The notes under the pieces: generated by a model
Databases searched by the model: none
Seen by the model: only the letters and a program-made list of their open reading frames with translations
Told to the model about the DNA's origin: nothing
Program-made: the position numbers and the translations under genes
Shown here: piece by piece, positions 1-11,024 of the stretch
How the letters are laid out: each line of letters starts with the position of its first letter
Numbering within the stretch: the stretch's first letter is position 1
NCBI GenBank assembly: GCA_963580285.1
Contig: OY757026.1
Coordinates: 87,332,651 to 87,396,650 of the forward strand
DNA from: Lucinisca nassula
Taxonomy: Eukaryota; Mollusca; Bivalvia; Lucinida; Lucinidae
DNA: 64,000 nucleotides
Direction: 5' to 3'

Positions 1-618
1 TGATTTGAGGTTTAACATCCCCGTTAACACTGTATAGGTCATTTTGAAGACGTTGTTTCCAATTTTGTGGGACTTTAATGCACCAGTCATTTGTAACCAC
101 TGCCTCCCCCCCCCCCCCCGCCCCACCTACTGGGATAGCGGGGATAATGACTTTTTACTTTTCACAGCCCTGCTACAAGCCCTGTACCGCGGGGGACCTC
201 CAGAAGGTTACAGCCCCGCTGTTTATAATAGTTCATTCCACTGGGGTATATTTACATAATATTAAAACTTCCGCATTGAGCCGGCACTGCGGGGGAACAC
301 AGAGGGTAACTACCTTCCATATTAGCTCCGCTATCCCCCGCCTATCCCGGTAGGTGTGTGTGTGGGGGGGGGGGGGGGGGGGCAGTGGTTACAAATGACT
401 AGTGCATAACCCGACATTGAGCTTAAATGACATCTCAAGCCATGTCGCTCAATGAAACCAATAGTGTTTATAAGCATGGACGGGTCGACTCGCACCGCTT
501 TGCATGGCCAGGCTTAGATTCTCTAAGGGGTTTACCAGTACTCGTGTGCGGTCGGTTTCAGCTCTGCGCGGAAGCATCATGCAGCCCATCTAATTCTTCA
601 AGCCCCGATGGGCGGGGG
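1..618 (-). mobile_element. SINE-A copy, cut by the window edge and split by a MITE
   Basis: SINE-A 3' half at 1-78, resuming at 410 after an inserted element, and ending in the GCCCCGATGGGCGGGG head near 618. Minus orientation. The tail lies outside the window. Confidence 0.85.
79..406. mobile_element. PIF/Harbinger-like MITE inside SINE-A
   Basis: Inverted ends TGCACYAGTCATTTGTAACC, each followed inward by a long C (or G) run. TAA is present on both sides (76-78 and 407-409), a three-base duplication expected of PIF/Harbinger. No coding capacity. The host SINE reads continuously if it is removed. Confidence 0.75.
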
Positions 619-697
619 CCGGGCGATGCATAGATAAAACGACAAAGCACGTCAATACAACGTTGCGTTGTCGGTAAAGCCTCATTGTTTCAAGTGG

Positions 698-920
698 TAT
701 TCAACACTCAATTAACCCTTATCTTGCTGTTCACAACAACCCCTATCTTTGGAAACAGTGTAGATCCAGATCAGATGGCTTCTGAAGAAGCCATCTGATC
801 AGGATCTACACTGTTTGGCATTCAGTTTATGAATTTGTAGCAATAAATTACATCAAGTAATTTGATTGGTTGATAGACAGAAGCGGGTGTGGCTTAAATG
901 AATATTCAACACTCAATTAA
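698..920. mobile_element. MITE-F with central palindrome and flanking 18-base direct repeat
   Basis: A near-perfect inverted repeat at 753-816 (arms with GTAGATCCAGATCAGATGGC) lies within a unit starting CCCTTATC. The 18-base word TATTCAACACTCAATTAA occurs at 698-715 and 903-920, exactly flanking it. Related copies lie at 7447-7625 and around 15177-15925. Confidence 0.6.
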
Positions 921-1213
921 TTAAGCCATGCATCATCAATATCTGCAAAGCTCATAAAGGCGTGATCGCGATGTTTCCTAACTAGTTTTCAAGCAAAATT
1001 CCACATTAATCTTTTAATACATTAAACGTTGTTTAATGGAACTGAAACGCGTACTGTCGATCAGGCAGAGAACTTGACGTGTATGCAGTTTTCTCCGAAA
1101 ACAATCAAAGCATTGACATTACTGGTGGGTCGATTTTCTCTAAGGGTAAGCTGAAAAAAATGCGCCTGAACGAGGACTAAGTCCGACTTACGGTTTCGTA
1201 AAACCCTTAAATC
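921..1213. other. No gene seen
   Basis: Low-GC sequence without a supported exon. Part of 1110-1215 (CGATTTTCTCTAAGGGTAAG, then CCGACTTACGGTTTCG) recurs at 1540-1625, so it is probably an unclassified repeat interrupted by the SINE that follows. Confidence 0.5.
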
Positions 1214-1510
1214 TCGCCCCGCCCATCGGGGCTTGAAGAAACAGATGGGCTGCACGATGCTTCCACGCAGAGCTGAAACCGACCGCACACGAGTACTGGT
1301 AAACCGCTTAGAGAATCTAAGCCTGCTCAGGCAAAGCGGTGCGAGTCCATGCTGATAAACCCTATTGGTTTCATGGGGCGGCAGGGCTTGAGATGTCATT
1401 TCATCTCAATGTCGGGTAAAAGTCCCACAAAATAGGAAGCAACGTCTCCGAAATGACCTAATCAGTGTTGACGGGGACGTTAAACCTCAAATCAAACAAC
1501 AAACCAACAA
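1214..1510 (+). mobile_element. SINE-A, full length
   Basis: Begins with the GCCCATCGGGGC head hairpin and ends GGGGACGTTAAACCTCAAAT plus an AAAC-rich tail. About 295 bases. It has no tRNA A or B box. Confidence 0.88.
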
Positions 1511-1643
1511 TCAAATAGACTAAAAGCACTGACGACACTGCTGGGTCGATTGTCTCGAAGTGTTAGCTGGAAAAATGTTCCTCAAACCAGGACATAGCCC
1601 GACTTACACGGTTTCGTTAAACCCTTACATCCCTGTATTTTAA

Positions 1644-1864
1644 CCGTTTTTGTACCAAATGGAATCTTCCTCCTTATATATAACAGGAGTCCATTTCAAA
1701 ATTTAGGGTTGTCAGGTTATGTTTCCTTCAAAATCTATTTTGAAAATAGCTGAACTTTTTGCAAACAGTGTAGGCCCTGATCAGACGCCGCGTTCTGTGG
1801 CGTCTGATCTGGGCCTTCACTGTTTGCAAGGGTACCCGTTTTGGGGTTTCCGGTACACAATGCG
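1644..1864. mobile_element. MITE-E, piggyBac-like
   Basis: TTAA at 1640-1643 and 1865-1868 flanks inverted ends of the form CCgTTTTTGTACCAAATGG / CGCATTGTGTACCGGAAACC. The centre is a stem with CTGATCAGACGCCGCGTTC. Better copies are at 38746-38917 and 54603-54888. Confidence 0.75.
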
Positions 1865-1889
1865 TTAAGCAGTAAGTGTAGACCCATGC

Positions 1890-2049
1890 ATTACACAGCG
1901 GGCTAACGTCGGACCGACAGAGATACGACGTTGCCAAATGGTATCGCTGTCGGTCCGACGTTGCCCCGTTATTTTGTGCTTGCTGGGACCCTGATCTGAG
2001 TTCTGGGGCGTCTGATCAAGATATTTACTGTTTGCCAATGCCCCAGTGT
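1890..2049. mobile_element. MITE-I hairpin plus MITE-E remnant
   Basis: Palindrome with arms CGTCGGACCGACAGMGATAC centred near 1938, ending TGTGCTTGCTGGG at 1987. It is followed by a degraded piece of the MITE-E centre (GGCGTCTGATCA, CTGTTTGCC). MITE-I relatives lie at 19869-19955, 44752-44848 and 46764-46867. Confidence 0.6.
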
Positions 2050-2098
2050 ACATGTACAATTCCTGTCCAAAGTTTACAGATCGTCAACCATTTATTTC

Positions 2099-2513
2099 GA
2101 AAACACGCCAAAACAAATACACTGTAACGAAAATTTTAAGATGAAAAAATTGTGATATTTTTCTTATTTCTGCTCTAAATACTTCCACACAGACCTGAAA
2201 CCGACTGGACATTCAAGAAATGGTAAACCCTAAACCATGAAAACACGCCTATACAAATACGTTGTAAACTTTACCGCCGAAAAATCGAAAATTTTAAGAT
2301 GAAAAATCGTGATATTTTTCTTATTTCTGCTCAAAAATATAAATTGTGGGTACTCGTTAGAACCGCCTCAGCGAGGCGGTTCAAACGAGTACCCACAATC
2401 TATGTTTTTGAACAGAAATAAGAAACATAAGGTTTACCCCTGTGAACCCCAGTTTTACAATATAAAAGTGGGATTGAAGGGGGTCAAAATTATAAAGGCG
2501 TGTTTTCGAGATG
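2099..2513. mobile_element. MITE-B1: one partial and one complete copy around a SINE-A scrap
   Basis: 2099-2187 is a left-end fragment. 2188-2235 resembles the SINE-A head region. 2236-2513 is a full MITE-B1 with inverted ends AAAACACGCCTATA / TATAAAGGCGTGTTTTC and the central stem GTGGGTACTCGTTAGAACCG folding back at 2345-2402. Confidence 0.8.
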
Positions 2514-2823
2514 AACTAACAAAACCACACTGCGATAGATATAACATGGTCTGAAAAACTTCAGTGATCCGTGCGTTCTATGGCATCTGCTCTAGATCTA
2601 CAATATTCACTATGATTCCAGTCCAGATTTCGTAGTGGAACCTCTTAAGCAACACTCTGACTTCACAGCGATATGAATTGCGTGGCCATTTTCTATAAAT
2701 GTAACCGTGAACTGCATTTCTTACAACTTGAACACAAACAACGAAAAGCTTCTGTGCTTTGTCGAAGGTTTGAAGCTTCTACGATGAAAACTGTCTTCTA
2801 TCGTGTTCGCAAGGTTCCGGACA
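2514..2823. other. No gene or known repeat recognised
   Basis: Apparently unique sequence. An open frame at 2673-2879 (+) runs into the CA microsatellite and has no protein-like features. Confidence 0.5.
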
Positions 2824-3196
<373 letters not shown>

Positions 3197-3640
3197 ACGG
3201 ACGCACGGCACCGATGCTATATCTCCGTCACAACGTCGTTGCGAGGGGATAAAAAAACGGTTTACAGTGCAATGGTAGTAAGGGGAGAATGAGTGTTACC
3301 TTATGAATATTGTAATATATTTTCGAGACTTTTTTCCGTTAGCAGCTTTATAATAAAGACGAGATAATCTGTTTTACAGATTTTATACGCTCTGCTTTTC
3401 TAATCAAGCGCGCATTATGAATCCCTCTTCGAATACTAATTAGATCATTAAAATCAAATTTAGATACACCTTGGCTACAACAAAGTAAAAGCTGTTTTAT
3501 ATGTATTTTCTCTAAAATGTCGATGAAATTATGTTTGACTGAACCTTATTTCGGTAGAACTCACATGAGATTAGAAATTTTATGGAAAACATGTACAACA
3601 AGATGTGTTTGTGAAACACCGATGCCCCCGGACAGCGCCT
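3197..3640. other. No gene or known repeat recognised
   Basis: AT-rich unique sequence leading into the tandem array. I see no splice-flanked open frame. Confidence 0.5.
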
Positions 3641-4797
3641 GTGCAATATGAAAGCCCCATCACTAAAGTATGTCATGGTTGAGGCCACAAGGTCACGAGG
3701 TAAAAAATTATGGTACCACTGGAAAGGTCTTGTGAGAAAGAATACACATGTGAAATATGAAAGCTCTATCACTTACCAATCAAAAGTTATGGACTATATT
3801 AAAGTTTTTAAAAAGTAGGTCAAACATCAAGGTCAAAGTCACAAGGTCAAAAATTATGGTACCACTAGAAAGGTCTTGTGACAAGGAATGCACATGTGAA
3901 ATATGAAAGCCCTACCATTTACCAATCAAAAGTTATGGCCAATGTTAAAGTTTTTAAAAAGTAGGTCAAACATCAAGGTCAAGGTCATGAGGTCAAAAAT
4001 TATGGTACCATTAGAAAGGTCTTGTGACAAGGAATGCACGTGAAATATGAAAGCTCTACCATTTACCAATCAAACGTTACGGCCAATGTTAAAGTTTTTA
4101 AAAAGTAGGTCAAATGCCAAGGTCAAGGTCATGAGGTCAAAAATTATAGTACCAATAGAAAGGTCTTGTGACAAGGAATGCACATGTGAAATATGAAAGC
4201 TCTATCACCTACCAATCAAAAGTTATGGCCAATGTTAAAGTTTTTAAAAAAGTAGGTCTTATGCCAAGGTCAAGGTCATGAGGTCAAAAATTATAGTACC
4301 AATAGAAAGGTCTTGTGACAAGGAATGCACATGTGAAATATGAAAGCTCTATCACTTACCAATCAAAAGTTATGGCCAATGTTAAAGTTTTTAAAAAAGT
4401 AGGTCATATGCCAAGGTCAAGGTCATGAGGTCAAAAATTATAGTACCAATAGAAAGGTCTTGTGACAAGGAATGCACATGTGAAATATGAAAGCTCTATC
4501 GCTTACCAATCAAAAGTTATGGCCAATGTTAAAGTTTTTAAAAATGAGGCCAAAAGTAGGTCAAATCTCAAGGTGAAGGTCACGAGGTCAAAATTTATGG
4601 TACCTCTTGAAAGGTCTTGTGACAAGGAATGCACATGTGAAGTATGAAAGCTGTACCACTTACCATTCAAAAGTTATGCCCAATGTTAAAGTTTTTGCAG
4701 ACGGACAAACGGACAAACAGACAAACAGACAAACGGACAAACAGACGGACAGACCAAAAACTATATGCCCCCCAGAATCTTAGATTCCGGGGGGCAT
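3641..4797 (+). repeat. Tandem-repeat element with GGTCAAGGTCA motifs and terminal stem-loop
   Basis: About seven units of about 145-155 bases, each with GAAAGGTCTTGTGACAAGGA, ATATGAAAGC and GGTCAAGGTCATGAGGTCA. It ends in a GGACAAACAGACA run and a stem-loop, ATGCCCCCC...GGGGGGCAT (4763-4797). Units near the right end differ most. No coding potential. This unit-plus-stem-loop design recurs at 56820-57682. Confidence 0.85.
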
Positions 4798-4884
4798 AAA
4801 AAGTACATATCAATATGTCATTGATATGTATATATATATATTTATACTCTCCAAGAGAGCAATGCTGTAACACAGTAATGGTAA

Positions 4885-5019
4885 CCCAGCAGGCACATGG
4901 CGTAATGTGACGTCACATCAACATCGGTTCAACGTAATGACGTTTATGCAACGTCAAATGCAACGTGACGTTATACCGACGTTGATTTGACGTTGCCCTA
5001 GTGACGTGTGACTGCTGGG
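4885..5019. mobile_element. Short MITE with CCCAGCAG ends
   Basis: 135 bases bounded by CCCAGCAGGCACA and TGTGACTGCTGGG, with internal repeats of CAACGT/ACGTTG. The target duplication is not clear. Confidence 0.7.
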
Positions 5020-5045
5020 AATTATTTAAAATGCGAAAATACAAG

Positions 5046-5306
5046 CGATCACAAAAACACACCTATATAATTTTGACCCCCTTGAACCCCACTTTAATAT
5101 GGTAAAAGTGGGGTTTACAGGGGTAAACCTTATTTCTGCTCTAAAATAAAGATTGTGGGTACTCGTTGAGGCGGTTCTAACCAGTGCCCACAATCTATAT
5201 TTTGAGCAGAAATAAGAAAAATATGACAATTTTTCATCATAAAAATTTCGCTTTTGCGGCGGTAAAATTTACAATGTATTAGTATACGCATGTTTTCGTA
5301 ATGATA
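5046..5306. mobile_element. MITE-B1, reversed
   Basis: Starts AAAACACACCTATATAATTT and ends ACGCATGTTTTCGTAATG. The central stem is partly deleted on its left arm (5155-5205). Confidence 0.8.
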
Positions 5307-5329
5307 CTACATAGTACACATACATGTGA

Positions 5330-5632
5330 CAGCCCCCACCCATAGGGGCTTGAAGAAATATATGGGCTGCATGATGCTTCCACGCAGAGCTGAATCCGGC
5401 CCGCACACTAGAACTGGTAAACCGCTTAGAGGATCTAAGCCTGTCCAGGAACCGCGGTGCGAGGCGGACCGTCCATGCTAATAAACCCTATTGGTTTCAT
5501 TGGGCGACAGGGCTTGAGATGTAATTTCATCTCAATGTCGGGTAAAAGTCCCACAAAATTGAAAGCAACGTCTCCAAAATGACCTTTACAGTGCTGACGG
5601 GGACGTTAAACCTCAAATCAAACAAACACGTA
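5330..5632 (+). mobile_element. SINE-A, full length
   Basis: Head hairpin CCCCCACCCATAGGGGC, the body, and a tail ending ATCAAACAAACA. Confidence 0.88.
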
Positions 5633-5664
5633 CATGTGTATTTAATATACTGAAGGAGTTTCCG

Positions 5665-5702
5665 GTGTTTATTATTATTATTATTATTATTATAATTATT
5701 AT
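5665..5702 (+). repeat. ATT microsatellite joined to a SINE-A tail
   Basis: (TTA)n of about 38 bases sits where the AAAC tail of the next SINE-A would be, which suggests the tail was replaced or expanded. Confidence 0.85.
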
Positions 5703-5993
5703 TTTTTTAGGTTTAACGTCCCGGTCAACACTAAGGGACATTTTGGAGACGTTGCTTCTAATTTTGTGGGACTGGTACCCGACATTGAGATGAAATGCCA
5801 TCTCAAGCCCTGCCGCACTATGAAACCAATAGGGGTTTATAAGCATGGACGGTCCGACAAGCACCACTTGGCCTGGGCAGGCTTAGATCCTCTAAGCGGT
5901 TTACCAGTACTCATGTACGGGTCGGTTTCAGCTCTGCGTGGAAGCATCATGCAGCCAATCCATTTCTTCAAGCCCCGATGGGCGGGGACCGAC
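5703..5993 (-). mobile_element. SINE-A, full length
   Basis: Reads GGTTTAACGTCCCGG to GATGGGCGGGGACC on the plus strand. Confidence 0.87.
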
Positions 5994-6052
5994 TTTCAGA
6001 TGTAACGGCGCTGTTAAACACTTGTTTGTCACTCTTGTCACTGTTACAATTC

Positions 6053-6330
6053 ATTACGAGAACACGCCTATACAAATACATTGCCACCTTAATCGCCGAA
6101 AAAATGAAAATTTTAAGATGGAATATTGTGATATTTTTCTTATTTCTGATCAAAATATAGATTGTGGCACTCATTAGAACCGCCTCATCGAGGCGGTTCT
6201 AACGAGTACCCACAATCTATATTTTAGAGCAGAAATAAGAAAAATAAGGTATACCCCCGGAAACCCCAGTTTTACTATATAAAAGTGGGGTTCAAGGGGG
6301 TAAAAATTATATAGGCGTGTTTTCGTGATG
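6053..6330. mobile_element. MITE-B1, near consensus
   Basis: Ends CATTACGAGAACACGCCTAT / ATAGGCGTGTTTTCGTGATG. The central stem at 6168-6222 has arms of about 28 bases. Confidence 0.9.
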
Positions 6331-6426
6331 AGAGCTTTCGCATGTGATATCTGGTCTGCCGTTGCCCAACAGCTATAGTTTTCAGGCGAAAATTTGCGAA
6401 TATGTTTGTTATTACTGGTACAACGT

Positions 6427-6662
6427 CGGGTAAAAGTCCCACAAAATTGGAAGCAGCATGTCCAAAATGATCTATACCGTGTTGAGGGGGACGTTAAACT
6501 GCAAATCAAACAAATGAAATACGTAAGCGGTTAACAAGTACAGTGCACATTCTTCTGTCAGAAACTGACAACTGCCCTTCTTGAATCAGCGGAGATAGTG
6601 AATGACCGTTGAAAAGATTTCATGATCAATCTCCCCGAAAGAATGTTGCCGACCCCGGCAGG
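6427..6662. mobile_element. SINE-A 3' fragment (+) and SINE-W body fragment (-)
   Basis: 6427-6517 matches the last 90 bases of SINE-A. 6518-6662 matches the body of SINE-W (AGAAACTGACAACTGCCCTT, GAATGTTGCCGACCCC) without its tRNA-like head. Confidence 0.75.
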
Positions 6663-7130
6663 TAAATACATATTTTCAGAGTTGTATTTTTTGTCATAGC
6701 AACCAAATAGTTTTGACTCTGTAACACTGTCCTTTTCATATGCTGATTAACCAATATATGTCTAGCGGCCGTTTTTTTAACATTGACAAACAATGCAACC
6801 CAGATCAGACGCCGCAGAACGCCTTGTCTTACTGCTATGGAGTATTGATAAAGTGTCTTACTCAATGACACAACGCATGGCGCTCGCGGGAGTTGAACAT
6901 GTCGTCTGTCAACCGGCAGAATTTGGTCGCACAGAGTATTCACTGGGCGCAAGTATTGCGCTGGTCATATCTTCGCCCATTGCTTTGTATATCAATCGAA
7001 AGAAGCTCACATCTTACAGAATAATTTATAGATTTATATAGCATGTGCCTTTAAAGGTAGTTTATCAAACCGAATATTCTCTTTGTTATTTTCTGCTGGG
7101 AAAGCTTCCAATAAACCGCCTATATAATAT
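6663..7130. other. Mostly unassigned; a scrap of MITE-E
   Basis: 6785-6830 (CAGATCAGACGCCGCAGAAC) resembles the MITE-E centre. The rest shows no gene. Confidence 0.45.
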
Positions 7131-7371
7131 GAGCCCCGCCAAGCGAATTTGTGTCTTCGAGCATTCCGTCATGACAAATTTTTACTGCGCATGCCCAGCC
7201 ATTCAGAGGGGCCAGGGATATGGCTTTCTGTCTGAAGGTTCCTCTTGATTCATTCCTTGTATGAGCGAGCAGCGAAGGTTCTGGCGAGACTGCGCGGATG
7301 CGCAGGCTCGCCTGAACCTTCGCTGCTCGCATAGGCGATACCAAAAGTACCAAAATCGCTTGACGGGGCCC
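7131..7371. mobile_element. MITE-G
   Basis: Inverted ends GRGCCCCGYCAAGCGA, 241 bases, with an internal hairpin at about 7263-7332 (arms GCGAGCAGCGAAGGTTC). A second copy in opposite orientation is at 46502-46737. Confidence 0.85.
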
Positions 7372-7446
7372 AAATGATTTTATTCAAAGAAAGATTTTTT
7401 ATGCTAGGTTTCAATTCTGTCACGTTCACGGCGCGACGGCCTGGGT

Positions 7447-7625
7447 TCAGCTGTTTTAACTCTTATCCTGCTGAAAATTAATTAAGCCACGCCCATTTCT
7501 GACTATCAACCAATCAAATTATTGAATATAATACATACCTTCGATTCTAAAAAAAACTGCATGACAAAAAGTGTAGATCCTGATCAGATGGCTTCTTCCA
7601 TCTGATCTGGATCTACACTGCTAAG
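7447..7625. mobile_element. MITE-F copy
   Basis: CTTATCCTGCTG start, TTAAGCCACGCCC block and the palindrome GTAGATCCTGATCAGATGGC at 7575-7620, as in the copy at 698-920 but inverted. Confidence 0.65.
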
Positions 7626-7635
7626 GTTTTGTTTT

Positions 7636-7937
7636 TTGTTTGATTTGAGGTTTAACGCACGGTCCCCGTCAACACTGTAAAGGTCATTTTGGAGACGTTG
7701 CTTCCAATTTTGTTGGACTTTTACCCGACATTGAGATGAAATGACTTCTCAAGCCCTGCCACCCAATGAAACCAATACGGTTTATAAGCATGGACGGGCC
7801 GACTCGCATCGCTTTGCCTGGGCAGGCTTAGATCCTCTAAGCGGTTTACCAGTACACGTGTGCGGTCGATTTCAGCTCTGCGTGGAAGCCACATGCAGCC
7901 CATATATTTCTTCAAGCCCCGATGGGCGGGGCCTAAG
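7636..7937 (-). mobile_element. SINE-A, full length
   Basis: TTTGATTTGAGGTTTAACG to GATGGGCGGGGCC. It carries a four- to five-base insertion near the 3' end (GCACGGTCCCC). Confidence 0.88.
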
Positions 7938-7999
7938 GTAGGGGTTGTCATATTCAGCGGGATATGGGTTAAAGAATCGTTAGCTTAACAGTCTCGTGA

Positions 8000-8925
8000 G
8001 TGGCCAAAATGAGGGCTGTTTTAGAAAACTATGACATTCTAATCTTGCTAGATGTTTTTAAGTTTTTTTCCCATTGTAAGTCTAGGAGAGCTATATATTG
8101 CCATGGCAACAAGAGTTTCCACCTGATCTGCCCTAAAACATTATGCGTCTTTTCCCCCTACCTGATAATGCTTCACATGAAATTTAATCATGATTGACCG
8201 ACTAGCTTTAAAGATATACTTTTTTTTAAAATTGGGAGCTTAGAAGCCCCGGGTTGCGGCCAATTTGAACCCAAGGAGCATGATTGGCAGGATTTATGTA
8301 GGGGACCACTTGGCATTGCTACGTTCTAAATATCTAAGCTTTGGGCCTTGTGGAATCAGAGAAGAGGATTTTTAAGTTCTTTTTTTTTTAGGTTATGAGC
8401 ACCAGGGCGTGGCCTGTTCTGACCCCAGGGGCACGATTGGCAAGATTTATGTAGGTGACCATTTTATGTTTCATACATACTAAAAATCTTAGCTATGGGC
8501 TTTATGGTTTTGGAGAAGAAGACATCTGAAGCTTTTTTTTCATTATAAGTCTATAGAAGCTAAGGAGCTCCGAGGCGTGGCCAATTTGGACCCCAGGGCG
8601 GTGGGTATGATTGGCAGGATTTATGTTGGAGACCACTTGACGTTGCTACATACTAAATATCTAAGCTCTGGGCCTTATGGTTTCAGAGAAGATGTTTTTA
8701 AGAGATTGCCATTTTAAGTCTTTGTGAGCTATAATTATGTTGTCATGGCAACAAGAGTTCCCAAAACATTATGTATCCTTTCCCCCTACCTGATAATGCT
8801 CCACATGAAATTTAATCACGATTGACCGACCAGCTTTAAAGATATACTTATTTGAAAATGTGAACGGACGACGGACAACGGACGCCGGAGCACCTCCTAT
8901 GAGCCTTCGGCTCAGGTGAGCTAAT
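8000..8925 (+). repeat. Tandem-repeat element, about 165-base units, hairpin end
   Basis: Units around 8230, 8395 and 8560 share GATTGGCAGGATTTATGTAG and CTAAATATCTAAGCT. An outer module (CATGGCAACAAGAGTT ... GATTGACCGAC) occurs at 8038-8222 and again at 8690-8850. It ends with GGACGACGGACAACGGACG and a small hairpin, GAGCCTTCGGCTC. Confidence 0.8.
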
Positions 8926-8934
8926 AAACAATAA

Positions 8935-9075
8935 AGTCACTTTTCAAACATAGGTTGTAGGTACTCGTTAGTACCGCCTCAATGAGGCGGTTCTAACGAG
9001 CACCCACAACCTGTGTTTGCAGTATAAATAAGAAAAATATCACGGATTTGCACCAGGAAAGTAGTTATTTTGGAC
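8935..9075. mobile_element. MITE-B2 fragment next to the receptor exon
   Basis: Central stem with AGTACCGCCTCAATGAGGCG at 8955-9010, then AAATAAGAAAAATATCACGG. Both outer ends are missing. It lies within about 80-220 bases of the exon's donor site. Confidence 0.75.
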
Positions 9076-9150
9076 CTGTGAAAAAAACGCACTATGTCGC
9101 CCGTATGATGTTATAGTAATATGCCGTAAGACATAAAAAACTGTACTTAC

Positions 9151-9670
9151 TAAAGCATATCGTATCCTCCGTCACGAGGCATGCCTGTAGAGTCACTTCC
9201 GTTTCCGAACACACAGTACACGGAGAACAGTTCGAGAATGGATCCACTTTGCTGGAGAATGTCGCATTCGTTACACACGGAGAACAAATCGTATTATGTT
9301 TACTTGTGCACAAGCGAGATGCCCCGAATCCGGCGGGGCAAAGTTCGCAGAACTTACATTCGTCCGCTATGGGATCATAATAAGAGCCCTTTGGGCATTC
9401 ACAAAATGTATTGTGAGTCCCATTACAAGGATGTAACACAAAATGAGTACTGTTCCCACAAGTAGAACACATTTTACACCCGCCGAGACTATAAGATGGG
9501 CTGGAGTATGTTTTTCCAGGAACACAGGCTTCACAAACTGTCTGAATACCAGTGGAACAATTTACTGAAACACCGTATCCGGGTTTGCACGTGTCACAAC
9601 ACTGGTTCTCCGTTCCGTTGAAAGACAACTGTAGTTGATTATCTAGACATTCTGAACACACACCGGAAAT
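9151..9670 (-). CDS. Internal exon: four TNF-receptor cysteine-rich domains, TNFRSF16 (p75)-like
   Basis: Encodes about 173 residues, the ligand-binding ectodomain of a TNF receptor superfamily protein, which would act at the cell surface. Four cysteine-rich repeats follow each other: CRD1 about residues 5-40 (with CCDTC), CRD2 about 43-88, CRD3 about 88-128, CRD4 about 131-172. Inter-CRD linkers CEAC, CEC and CSPC, and the absence of gaps between repeats, match the p75/TNFRSF16 layout better than two- or three-CRD receptors. There are 25 cysteines, one more than four canonical repeats need, because CRD1 begins CSEC. Several N-X-S/T sites are present. In gene direction the exon is preceded by a pyrimidine-rich tract and CAG and followed by GTAAGTA, so the open frame on both sides is intron. 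It starts in phase 0 and ends in phase 1. No transmembrane segment or death domain is inside it. Being a TNFR ectodomain is near certain; orthology to TNFRSF16 is inference. Confidence 0.9.
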
Positions 9671-10368
9671 CTGTAATAGAAAAGCTTTCAATATCAGAGG
9701 GAATGCACAAATGGAAGTACCCTACCAGAAGAGAAAATCGTTTAACTTTCCATAGGCAGAAATTTGCTTTCTAACGTGTATAATGATGGTAATCTTCTCG
9801 GTCTGTTACATTGACCACTTGAATGTGATTCGTGCAGATGCTTTTACACGTTTGTTGCACAAGATAGCATAGCGGCCATCTGGGTCACATTACAAAGACA
9901 ATATTCAGTTAGTGACCCGGAACAGGATTACTGAATAAATGACCTTGGCTTTGGCATGCATAGGGGTTCAGATACTTATTTAGTTGACTGTCCTTACCAT
10001 CTCTACTATGCAAAGGAAAATGGGTCGTTACACATGGTACAAGCTTCGTTCCGATGCAGTCTGTTCGTTCAAATGCCTCTGTGACCAAATTTAAACATAT
10101 CGTAAAACGGGTCACGCACGGTCAAACTAAAGTCACTATGGCAATAGATGTAGCGGCACGTAACTGTCGGACATACCAACTAGCAATCTACCCAGAGGAT
10201 TTGATATTGTTTTACCATATATGGGCATGGCAGCCATCTCGGTCATGTACCCTGCTCCATTTGATTATAGCAACATTCTTTCATCTATGCAGTCTGCATG
10301 TACAATGTGCTTTCAAAATCATCTTATAAGTTAAAACGAAAAAAAAAATATAAAAAGATTCTCGTCAC
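9671..10368. other. Intron sequence, no repeat recognised
   Basis: Immediately upstream of the receptor exon in gene direction. Apparently unique, with no further exon supported. Confidence 0.5.
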
Positions 10369-10372
10369 TTAA

Positions 10373-10607
10373 GGGGAATGGGAACACCTTCAGGGGAGAA
10401 AACTCCTGCAAAAGTATTTTTGTCTCCCATGTAAATAGGGGTCAACTCTTAAAGGAAAGAATTTGCTCCTGAGGAGCAAATTCGTTCTTTTAAGAGTAGA
10501 CCCCATTTTCAGTGGGACAGGGCTTATAGAAAAGTGAAAAGGAAGTTCCGAAAGTTGTCTCCCTTTGAAAAAATGGCACAAAAATCTGCCAGGTGTCCCC
10601 ATTCCCC
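10373..10607. mobile_element. MITE-M, piggyBac-like
   Basis: TTAA at 10369-10372 and 10608-10611. Inverted ends GGGGAATGGGRACACC. An internal hairpin at 10435-10505 has arms GGGGTCAACTCTTAAAGGAA. No coding capacity. Confidence 0.85.
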
Positions 10608-10710
10608 TTAAGGTCAAGGCCATTGAATGATCTTAATATTTGCTATTCATAGTGGATAATGTTCTCAGCTACTTGACTGCATCTCTCCTTTCATTTTGTC
10701 GTATGATATA

Positions 10711-10985
10711 TAGAGGATCTTACACTCGTGGTCATTTCATGCGAGCCTATGGCGAGTTTCATAAATTGCATATGGAATGGTCACGAGTGTAGGATTCTGT
10801 TTATCATATAACGATTTTAAATTGGATTTTAATGGCAAAGAAGTTCAAAGAAATTACTGTGGAAAACACAGGGTTGTCTTGGGCGGAGTCATGACGTTAC
10901 GCGCCAGTAACCATGTGTTATTACACTGTGGTCACATGAGTTTTATGACATGAAGTCACGGACTAAATAACAGCGACGTCATGTG
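10711..10985. mobile_element. Hairpin element related to MITE-D
   Basis: TAGAGGATCTTACACTCGTG folds with CACGAGTGTAGGATTC (10713-10797). It is followed by TTATCATATAACG and a stretch with GTTATTACAC and GACGTCATG, echoing the two halves of MITE-D. Confidence 0.55.
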
Positions 10986-11024
10986 AAAAACTACAGTACT
11001 CATGAATTATCCTAATGCAGATTG

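Noticed and set aside
427..633. Repeated small open frames with MTSQAL-PNETN as a possible protein family
   Set aside because: All coincide with SINE-A antisense sequence, with varying frame and breaks. Listed only as a low-interest finding.
6626..6952. 108-codon minus-strand open frame as a downstream exon of the receptor
   Set aside because: It spans a SINE-W fragment and a MITE-E scrap and has no transmembrane or death-domain pattern.
9181..9465. Plus-strand open frame within the receptor exon
   Set aside because: Shadow of the minus-strand TNFR coding sequence.
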